Source: Neisseriaceae bacterium
GTDB lineage: Bacteria > Pseudomonadota > Gammaproteobacteria > Burkholderiales > UBA11063
Direction of reading: 5' to 3'
DNA length: 5,524 nt
Assembly (NCBI GenBank): GCA_947470205.1
Contig: CANISK010000111.1
Span: forward strand, 1 to 5,524
The position numbers were made by a program, and so were the translations under genes. This document shows positions 1-5,524 of this stretch, piece by piece. The notes beneath the pieces were generated by a model that was not told the origin of the DNA, did not search any database, and worked only from the letters and a program-made list of their open reading frames with translations. How positions within the stretch are numbered: position 1 is the stretch's first letter; every line of letters starts with the position of its first letter.

Positions 1-435
1 ACTACTCCAAAAACAATTGATGAATACAAAGGCAATATTACAAATTTAATTGAAATTGTTAATAATAATGTAATGTGGCAATACCCAGCCCTCATGGTGT
101 TAGATAACTACATCCAACCTGGTTCTCCACAAATTAACGAGGTGTTGTCAATATCAGATCAGTTAAAATATATAGACATGTTGGCGAATGAATTACCATA
201 CCCTGGAGCCATATTTAAACAAATAATCATTCACAAATTAACAGGAGACGAAAATGGTTCAATATATTACGCAAATTTACTCGCACACGGTTACCCATAC
301 TTTAAAGAACAATTTGCGACACAATTAGAGCAATCTTCATTAGGTTTTGAGATTGAGGTTAAAATAATTCGTGATTTTAAATACGAAGACAAATCAATAT
401 TCACTAATAAAATATTTACAAGAAAGGTCAATTAA
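1..435 (+). CDS. 3' end of an unidentified gene; possible Wzy/PglL-type glycan polymerase or ligase C-terminal domain (5'-partial)
   Basis: The frame is open from base 1, with 24 codons before the first Met at 73. This is therefore almost certainly the C-terminal 144 residues of a longer protein, not a 120-aa gene starting at 73. No transmembrane segment is visible in this part. The stretch from about 145 to 330 reads as paired helices: a segment with 'ELPYPG', then '[21 protein letters not shown]', then a helix. That resembles the C-terminal domain of Wzy/PglL-family membrane polymerases and protein O-oligosaccharyltransferases, where a helical 'P.p......al.G...eA...l...yP' pattern follows the membrane domain. 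The match is from memory of the pattern and is tentative; the membrane part that would settle it lies outside the window. It does not read as trigger factor, the common upstream neighbour of clpP. The stop lies 2 bp before the clpP start, so the two genes are probably cotranscribed. If the match is wrong, the protein is simply unknown. Confidence 0.6.
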   Translation, partial: TTPKTIDEYKGNITNLIEIVNNNVMWQYPALMVLDNYIQPGSPQINEVLSISDQLKYIDMLANELPYPGAIFKQIIIHKLTGDENGSIYYANLLAHGYPYFKEQFATQLEQSSLGFEIEVKIIRDFKYEDKSIFTNKIFTRKVN

Positions 436-437
436 AT

Positions 438-1079
438 ATGGAGACAGATATTATGGATCATGGTATATACATGAATAACCTAGTGCCAATCGTTATAGAA
501 CAAAGTGCAAAAGGGGAGCGTTCGTTTGACATATATTCACGCCTTCTTCGTGAGCGAATAATATTTCTAGTCGGAGAAGTAAACGATCAAACTGCAAATT
601 TGGTAGTGGCGCAGTTGTTATTCTTGGAAGCTGAAAATCCAGATAAAGATATTGCATTTTATATCAATTCACCTGGTGGGTCTGTGACTGCAGGTATGTC
701 TATTTATGACACCATGAATTATATTAAATGTGACGTAAGTACCACATGCATTGGTCAGGCATGTAGCATGGGGTCTTTTTTGTTAGCTGCCGGAGAAAAA
801 GGTAAACGTTTTGCATTGCCAAATTCTAGAATTATGATACACCAACCACTAGGTGGCTTTAGAGGGCAAGCATCAGATATTGAAATACATGCCAAAAATA
901 TCCTATTTATGAAAAAGAAACTAAATGAATTACTTTCATTTCATACGGGTAGATCAATAAAAGAAATTGAAAAAGATACCGATAGGGACAACTTCATGAC
1001 ATCCAGTGAGGCTTTAAAATATGGTCTGATTGATGAAATACAAGTCACAAGAACTGCAACACAGAAAGAGGGGGAATAA
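438..1079 (+). CDS. clpP: ATP-dependent Clp protease proteolytic subunit ClpP
   Basis: Serine peptidase that forms a tetradecameric chamber and degrades proteins fed in by ClpX (or ClpA) in the cytoplasm. The catalytic triad is intact: Ser110 in GQACSMG, His135 in MIHQP and Asp184 in DRDNF. The oligomer and substrate-groove motifs [11 protein letters not shown] (77-87) and [12 protein letters not shown] (26-37) are also present. The length of 213 aa is close to the usual 195-207 plus a short propeptide. The residues before LVPIVIEQ would be removed by self-processing, as in other proteobacterial ClpPs. The start is uncertain. ATG 438 has an AAAGG 10 bases upstream, but ATG 453 has a better GGAGA Shine-Dalgarno 8 bases upstream and would give a 208-aa product. 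ATG 471 (MNNLVPIV) is also possible. The gene lies 2 bp after the preceding frame and 2 bp before clpX. Identity is secure. Confidence 0.97.
   Translation: METDIMDHGIYMNNLVPIVIEQSAKGERSFDIYSRLLRERIIFLVGEVNDQTANLVVAQLLFLEAENPDKDIAFYINSPGGSVTAGMSIYDTMNYIKCDVSTTCIGQACSMGSFLLAAGEKGKRFALPNSRIMIHQPLGGFRGQASDIEIHAKNILFMKKKLNELLSFHTGRSIKEIEKDTDRDNFMTSSEALKYGLIDEIQVTRTATQKEGE
440..444 (+). promoter_or_regulatory. Candidate Shine-Dalgarno that favours clpP start at 453
   Basis: GGAGA lies 8 bases before ATG 453, a canonical strength and spacing. It falls inside the first codons of the longer reading from ATG 438, which has only AAAGG (423-427) at 10 bases. The true ClpP start may thus be 453, with little effect on the mature enzyme. 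Confidence 0.45.
1068..1075 (+). promoter_or_regulatory. Shine-Dalgarno of clpX
   Basis: GAGGGGGA sits inside the last codons of clpP, 6 bases before the clpX ATG at 1082. Its position within the upstream gene, with only 2 bp between stop and start, fits coupled translation of peptidase and unfoldase. Confidence 0.7.
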
Positions 1080-1081
1080 CC

Positions 1082-2329
1082 ATGTTAAATAAACATTGTT
1101 CATTTTGTGGTAAAAGCGAAAAACAAGTTTTGCATTTGGTGGCGGGAAATCATAACGATAGTTATATTTGCAATGAATGTGTATCTGCTTGTTTATTGGT
1201 GATGAAAGATGCTGACACTGGGGATGCGCCTGATACACTTGAGACAGAAAAAGCAATTCCCACCCCAAAAGAAATTAAGGGTGAATTAGACCAATACGTG
1301 ATAGGACAAGAATATGCTAAAAAAATTCTCGCAGTTTCAGTTTATAATCACTACAAAAGAATTTACGATAACACCAATGACGACATAGAATTAAATAAAA
1401 GCAATATCCTATTAATTGGGCCAACTGGCTCAGGTAAAACACTTTTAGCCCAAACTCTATCACGTTTTTTAAATGTTCCATTTGCAATTGCAGATGCAAC
1501 CACACTAACAGAGGCAGGCTATGTGGGTGATGATGTTGAAAATGTGTTGGTGCGGTTACTACAAAACTGTAATTTTGATGTTAAAAAAGCCCAGCGGGGG
1601 ATTATTTATATTGATGAAATAGATAAGATAGCTCGTAAATCTGAAAATCCATCCATCACCCGTGATGTGTCTGGAGAGGGAGTGCAACAGGCGTTGTTAA
1701 AATTAGTTGAAGGTACGGTTGCTAATGTACCACCACAAGGTGGACGCAAACATCCGGGGCGTGAAATGATACAATTAGACACGAGCAACATTCTATTTAT
1801 ATGTGGTGGAGCGTTTGACGGCTTGGAAAAGATCGTTCAAATGCGCACACAGAAAACTGGTATTGGTTTTAGAGCGGAAGTGGTATCTAAAGACAAAGCG
1901 GCTGAAAAAAATAAATATTTGAAAGATGTAGAGCCATATGATTTATTAAAATTTGGTCTTATTCCAGAATTCATTGGGCGTCTTCCAATTCACGCCATCT
2001 TAGAAGAATTAGATGAAGCGAGTTTAATTCAAATTCTCACAATTCCCAAAAATGCACTTATTAAGCAATATGAAAAATTATTTCGTATGCAAAATGTGGA
2101 GCTTACATTTGATGTGGATGCGATATCTGAAATCGCTAAAAAGGCTTTAGCCCGTAAAACTGGAGCACGTGGACTTCGTTCTATTTTAGAACATTTACTA
2201 TTAGACATTATGTATGAAGTACCCTCAATGGCTAACCTACACACTGTAGAAATCAATAAAGACGTAGTAAATAAAATAGCAGAACCAATTCTAAAGTTTA
2301 ACCAAGGGGACACTAAACAATGTCTATAA
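1082..2329 (+). CDS. clpX: ATP-dependent Clp protease ATP-binding subunit ClpX
   Basis: AAA+ unfoldase that recognises tagged or specific substrates, unfolds them by ATP hydrolysis and threads them into ClpP. The N-terminal zinc-binding domain has Cys6, Cys9, Cys30 and Cys33 (C-x2-C ... C-x2-C). The AAA+ module follows: Walker A GPTGSGKT (113-120), pore loop GYVG (146-149), Walker B IIYIDE (174-179), the RKH pore loop (222-224), the ClpP-docking IGF tripeptide (261-263), arginine finger Arg300 in EFIGRLP, and sensor-2 Arg363 in KTGARGLRS. At 415 aa it matches the family length (about 420) and nothing essential is missing. The last residues, after LKFNQGD, are a short non-conserved tail. The start at 1082 puts the first Cys where the family has it and has a strong Shine-Dalgarno. 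The 3' end overlaps the next gene by 10 bp. lon, often found after clpX, is replaced by a transporter. Identity is secure. Confidence 0.98.
   Translation: MLNKHCSFCGKSEKQVLHLVAGNHNDSYICNECVSACLLVMKDADTGDAPDTLETEKAIPTPKEIKGELDQYVIGQEYAKKILAVSVYNHYKRIYDNTNDDIELNKSNILLIGPTGSGKTLLAQTLSRFLNVPFAIADATTLTEAGYVGDDVENVLVRLLQNCNFDVKKAQRGIIYIDEIDKIARKSENPSITRDVSGEGVQQALLKLVEGTVANVPPQGGRKHPGREMIQLDTSNILFICGGAFDGLEKIVQMRTQKTGIGFRAEVVSKDKAAEKNKYLKDVEPYDLLKFGLIPEFIGRLPIHAILEELDEASLIQILTIPKNALIKQYEKLFRMQNVELTFDVDAISEIAKKALARKTGARGLRSILEHLLLDIMYEVPSMANLHTVEINKDVVNKIAEPILKFNQGDTKQCL
2304..2310 (+). promoter_or_regulatory. Shine-Dalgarno of the POT transporter gene, inside clpX
   Basis: AAGGGGA lies 9 bases before ATG 2320, within the clpX 3' end. 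Together with the 10-bp overlap between the clpX stop and this start, it supports translational coupling of the transporter to clpX. Confidence 0.65.
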
Positions 2330-3810
2330 AGATCGATGTTAAGACTGCAAAAATAGGATTTTGGCATTTTCCACGGATTTTTCATTATTTAGTGTTAATG
2401 GAATTTTGCGAACGTTTTGCTTTTTATGGTGTGCAGTCTATTGCAATACTATATTTTATAGAGAAATATAGTTTATCTGAGGCAAACGCGAGTAGCATAT
2501 TTTCATCATTTTCTGCTCTTTGTTATGCATTGCTTGTAATAGGTGGTACCATTGGTGATAAACTAATTGGCATTAGCAGAGCTTATCTTATTGGTATATG
2601 CTTATTTGTGATAGGGTATGGTTTACTTGGTATGGCAAATACGGCAAATATGCTTTATTATGCGATGGGTATTATTATATGTGGCAATATGTTTTTTAAG
2701 ACCAATGCCAATAACTACATAAGTAGATGTTTAGAAAACAATGACCCACGGCTCGATTCCGCCTATACATATTTTTATATGTTTATTAATATTGGCAGTT
2801 GCTTAAGTTTTGCAATTGTACCTTTTGTGGCAAAGTCTTTTGGTTATAGTATTGGGCTTTATCTTTCTTGCATTGCAATGTGTGTGAGTTTATTGTTGTA
2901 TATAATATTTAAAAATAAATTTGATAGCGTGGATAACCAAATTGGTAAATCTGGTAAAAATAAATTAAAACTTTCTCTTTTATGTTTTTTTGGTACATTA
3001 TGCGTATCATACCCCATCAGTCTCATTTTGGCAGACTCCGAGTTAAGTTTATTATTACTTGTGGGTGCCGCTGTTTTATTTACCATTATTTATTTTCTTG
3101 TTGCATTTAGATTGCCTCGCCATGAATTAAGAGGTATGTTAATTGCATTTATTCTACTTCTTCAGGCGATATTATTTTGGGTGTTGTGCATGCAAACATC
3201 CACGAGTTTTGTATTATTTGCAAGACATAATATAGATTTAACCATATTTGGTTTTACCATCCCCGTAGGTAGTACTCAAATTTTTAACTCAATACACGTA
3301 ATAGCATTTTCGCCAATTCTTGCCAATCTGTACATACTATTAGAAAAAAAAGGTATCCATTTAAACATACCATATAAATTCACCGCAGGCATATTTATCA
3401 CGGGCTGTTGCTTTTTATTGTTAGGTTTCAGTTCTACTTTTTTTGTCAATTCTGCATACCAAATTTCTATCATATGGCTCTTTGCAAGCTATGGGTTTTA
3501 TTCCGTTGGTGAATTATTAATTTCCGCGTTAGGTCCATCCATGGTGGCGCAACTACTTCCAAAACGTTTAGGGGGGTTCGCGCAAGGCATGTGGTATCTC
3601 ACATGTGCAGTTGGTATGAGATTGGGTGGTATGCTATCAAGTATGGAGGCTAATGAATACGACACCAGCAATCCATCACAAAGTTTACATGTTTTTAATC
3701 AGATGTTTTATCAAATAGGTTTTAGTATTGTTTTAATATCAGTATTGTTATTTTTCATCGCCAAACCATTAACAAGACAAATCAATCAAGCGCTAGCGCA
3801 TCGCGTTTAA
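2320..3810 (+). CDS. POT/PTR2-family proton-coupled peptide transporter (MFS)
   Basis: Integral inner-membrane protein of the proton-dependent oligopeptide transporter family, which usually imports di- and tripeptides with protons. The 496-aa length and many hydrophobic helices fit the bacterial 12-14 helix form. Family motifs appear in order. ExxER in TM1 is E28-F-C-E31-R32, followed by FAFYG. A GG-x2-GD-x3-G loop follows at 75-84. TM4 has GNMFFK with Lys127, and TM5 has FYMFIN (152-157). The TM10-11 region has GELLISALG with Glu398, followed by [15 protein letters not shown]. Three family positions differ. The TM7 Glu-Gln pair is Met291-Gln292 in FWVLCMQ; FKPN is FKTN; and the Pro of the ExxxSPxG motif is Ala403. 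Proton coupling or substrate range may therefore differ, and peptides as substrates are an inference. The start at 2320 gives the normal short N-terminus before ExxER. It is the last gene of the clpP-clpX cluster. Family assignment is strong; the substrate is unknown. Confidence 0.88.
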   Translation: MSIKIDVKTAKIGFWHFPRIFHYLVLMEFCERFAFYGVQSIAILYFIEKYSLSEANASSIFSSFSALCYALLVIGGTIGDKLIGISRAYLIGICLFVIGYGLLGMANTANMLYYAMGIIICGNMFFKTNANNYISRCLENNDPRLDSAYTYFYMFINIGSCLSFAIVPFVAKSFGYSIGLYLSCIAMCVSLLLYIIFKNKFDSVDNQIGKSGKNKLKLSLLCFFGTLCVSYPISLILADSELSLLLLVGAAVLFTIIYFLVAFRLPRHELRGMLIAFILLLQAILFWVLCMQTSTSFVLFARHNIDLTIFGFTIPVGSTQIFNSIHVIAFSPILANLYILLEKKGIHLNIPYKFTAGIFITGCCFLLLGFSSTFFVNSAYQISIIWLFASYGFYSVGELLISALGPSMVAQLLPKRLGGFAQGMWYLTCAVGMRLGGMLSSMEANEYDTSNPSQSLHVFNQMFYQIGFSIVLISVLLFFIAKPLTRQINQALAHRV

Positions 3811-3831
3811 ATAATTCATAAAAGATATAAA

Positions 3832-3848
3832 GCTCAAGAGGTTTGAGC
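3832..3848. terminator. Convergent (bidirectional) hairpin terminator, putative
   Basis: GCTCAA (3832-3837) pairs with TTGAGC (3843-3848) around a 5-base loop, a perfect 6-bp stem. On the minus strand the stem is followed by a T-rich tract (TTTATATCTTTT); on the plus strand by the weaker ATTATTAATATT. It lies between two convergent genes, 21 bases after the transporter stop and 4 bases after the minus-strand stop, where a shared terminator is expected. The stem is short and the T-tracts are interrupted, so efficiency is uncertain. Confidence 0.55.
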
Positions 3849-3852
3849 ATTA

Positions 3853-5524
3853 TTAATATTCGTTGTTATGTTGTTTTATCACCTGCTCAGATGCGCCATG
3901 TAATTGATTGAATAATTCTTGGGGTGTAGATGCTTGATGGTATGCATCGTTTATTATTTGAGTAAATTGGTTATCATGTTGAAATATTAATTCTTCTTCG
4001 GTGTAGTTGTTATTAAGTAATGCCTTATATGGCAGTGTTTCAGTTCTGTTATTTTTCCATAACTCATAAATCACTATAGCCATACACAATACAGCATCCG
4101 CTTGTTTTTTACTTTGTGAATCATTGCCTTTATAAAAGCATAGGTTACCTTTATTCTTCCATGTGTTGTAAGTTGTGACTTGTTTTGTATAGTCAATAAA
4201 ACTAAGTTTTTTGGTTGACACATCATAAACTAAGTTCTCGAGTTTAATGTCATATTTAAAATTTTCTTCAAAATTATTTTCATCTTTAAGGAATTTCGCA
4301 CATTCCACGATAAAGGTGCGTGTAATATTGCATCTGTCTTCATCTGATAATTTAGATTTTTCTAGTAAATGAAATATATCCTCGCCCAGATCTCCCATGT
4401 AGCCTTTTATTCTTTGTTGTTTTTCCAATTCATCAACTGGTTTGAAGTTATGCTTGTATGTAATTAATTGCCACTTTAACAGGGGGTCTTTATTGTTTTG
4501 ATCTTGCATATTTTGGTTTACATTACTTAATTGTTCTTTATTGTTATTCTCACTAAATTCAGTTGCAATATTATCTGGATCCCTGTCGAATTTATTATTG
4601 TACAGATTTTTCACTTTTGAACAAGTAACAATCTTGTTAAAATATATTGGTTGTTTGTCGGTGTTAAGAATTATCAATAAACCTCTTTTGATTTTTTTAA
4701 ATCCACCCTTGGGGTTATCTGTATCAGGAGGGCTTACTATAATATGATAGGTTCCATCTGATTTTTTACTTAATAAGAAAGAGTTTCTTATTAAGATATT
4801 CTTTTGATTTGATACATGGATGGGTTCATCTGCTTTGATGTTGTTACAAGCGAGCATGATAACCCCCAGGTCGTACAATTCAATTATTTGATCATCTTTT
4901 TTTTCTTGTTTTTTCCATATTTTATGAAGCTCATTGTGTATATTTTTTGTAGCCATCAACATTTGTAAGCCATTGTTGTATATTGCAAATAAATCATTTA
5001 GCTTAATATCGCTTATCTGCATAGAGATGCATTTGGATGCTTTTTGTGCCTCCGTAATGTCTATTTTGTGTGACGTGTAATCATAATTGACAACTATCGC
5101 TTGTTCATTTTGCAAATGCTTATGATACTCATTAAGTTGATCAAATTGAACATTTTTCCATTTAATTTGTTCTTCATATTTCTTTACAGTTCCCCCCATA
5201 TCTTCCTGAGTAGTGGATAGCGATTTTGTTAATTGCATCAATGTCTCTATTTTTGCACCATCTTGTAATTTTAGCAATTGATGAATCTTTTCAATTATTT
5301 CATTTATCTTTTCCATGGAGTTCTCGACCTCCTCCAATAGCAGTTCATCATTCGTGTTGTCATCTAATTTAATCTCAATACCATCAATATCAGATAAAAA
5401 ATTACATTGAGATTTTTGTCTCTGCAGAACTGCATTCATCTTATCTAGTGTGCGTTTTACCTCTTTCTCTGATTCAATAATAAAGCTTTCATCATTTGCA
5501 GTGGTTTGCAAATAATTCTTAATG
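3853..5524 (-). CDS. Coiled-coil protein with divergent eukaryotic-like protein kinase domain (5'-partial), putative effector
   Basis: The gene reads leftward to TAA at 3853. The frame stays open to the right edge. The only start codon near the edge is TTG at 5509-5511, with no convincing Shine-Dalgarno, so the true N-terminus probably lies outside the window. Residues below count from that TTG (552 aa). Residues about 8-135 are charged and heptad-like, a likely coiled coil, and 170-220 are also helical. The C-terminal half carries a kinase pattern. K268-G269-G270-F resembles a glycine loop, with K293 (YFNKIV) as candidate ATP lysine. GYMGDLGEDIF (370-380) resembles the hinge and alpha-D. The catalytic loop is D421-I-K423-L-E-N426, then IDY with D440 at the DFG position, then D472 and a hydrophobic helix ending YELW, like alpha-F. 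An Asn-rich stretch (305-341) interrupts the N-lobe. HRD is KYD, and no clear APE motif is seen. No signal peptide or membrane segment is visible. Its style recalls Dot/Icm effector kinases, but secretion and activity are unproven. Ser/Thr kinase, other small-molecule kinase or pseudokinase all remain possible. Confidence 0.72.
   Translation of the reverse strand, partial: IKNYLQTTANDESFIIESEKEVKRTLDKMNAVLQRQKSQCNFLSDIDGIEIKLDDNTNDELLLEEVENSMEKINEIIEKIHQLLKLQDGAKIETLMQLTKSLSTTQEDMGGTVKKYEEQIKWKNVQFDQLNEYHKHLQNEQAIVVNYDYTSHKIDITEAQKASKCISMQISDIKLNDLFAIYNNGLQMLMATKNIHNELHKIWKKQEKKDDQIIELYDLGVIMLACNNIKADEPIHVSNQKNILIRNSFLLSKKSDGTYHIIVSPPDTDNPKGGFKKIKRGLLIILNTDKQPIYFNKIVTCSKVKNLYNNKFDRDPDNIATEFSENNNKEQLSNVNQNMQDQNNKDPLLKWQLITYKHNFKPVDELEKQQRIKGYMGDLGEDIFHLLEKSKLSDEDRCNITRTFIVECAKFLKDENNFEENFKYDIKLENLVYDVSTKKLSFIDYTKQVTTYNTWKNKGNLCFYKGNDSQSKKQADAVLCMAIVIYELWKNNRTETLPYKALLNNNYTEEELIFQHDNQFTQIINDAYHQASTPQELFNQLHGASEQVIKQHNNEY

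Noticed and set aside
353..381. Possible sigma-70 promoter before clpP: TTGAGG, 17-base gap, TTTAAA
   Set aside because: Only 4 of 6 matches in each box, and such pairs arise often by chance in AT-rich coding DNA. The tight gene spacing suggests transcription from upstream.
73..435. A complete 120-aa gene starting at ATG 73
   Set aside because: The frame is open back to base 1 with no stop, and there is no good Shine-Dalgarno before 73, so this Met is most likely internal.
1..435. Trigger factor (tig) C-terminus, expected upstream of clpP
   Set aside because: The residues do not show the charged, Lys/Glu-rich helical tail of trigger factor and instead have Pro/Gly/Tyr-rich turns.
1014..1268. 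84-codon minus-strand open frame across the clpP-clpX junction
   Set aside because: It lies opposite two certain genes, shows no family motif and has the composition of an antisense shadow.
2029..2385. 118-codon minus-strand open frame opposite the clpX 3' end
   Set aside because: It is antisense to the conserved sensor-2 region of clpX and the start of the transporter, with no recognisable domain.
4541..4747. 68-codon plus-strand open frame with hydrophobic residues inside the kinase-like gene
   Set aside because: It is antisense to the continuous 552-codon frame. Its hydrophobicity follows from the complement of Lys/Asn/Asp codons.

Overview
The window looks like part of an AT-rich gammaproteobacterial chromosome. 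ClpP and ClpX read as clear proteobacterial forms. The last gene resembles the coiled-coil, kinase-like proteins of intracellular lineages such as Legionellales; this placement is an inference from motif style and base composition, not a database match. All five visible reading frames end in TAA.

Plus strand, 1-3810: four tightly packed co-directional genes. They are (i) the 3' end of an unidentified gene, possibly the C-terminal domain of a Wzy/PglL-type O-antigen polymerase or O-oligosaccharyltransferase; (ii) clpP, the serine peptidase; (iii) clpX, its AAA+ unfoldase; and (iv) a POT/PTR2-family peptide transporter. The gaps are 2 bp and 2 bp, then a 10 bp overlap, so the genes are very probably cotranscribed and the transporter translationally coupled to clpX. 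ClpP and ClpX have every catalytic and docking motif expected of a working protease. The usual flanking genes, tig before clpP and lon after clpX, are not adjacent here. A POT transporter in that position could take up or move small peptides, but a functional link with ClpXP is only conjecture.

3811-3852: a short convergent intergenic gap with a 6-bp stem hairpin that probably ends transcription from both sides.

Minus strand, 3853-5524: one long gene whose 5' end is cut by the window edge. Its N-terminal third is a predicted coiled coil. The C-terminal half carries a divergent eukaryotic-like protein kinase signature: a degenerate glycine loop, a candidate ATP-binding lysine, a D-x-K-x-x-N catalytic loop, a metal-binding Asp in DYT, and an alpha-F Asp. 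It is the most novel item here and could be a secreted effector kinase.

No RNA genes, CRISPR arrays, insertion sequences or attachment sites were seen, and no gene-free stretch exceeds about 45 bases.
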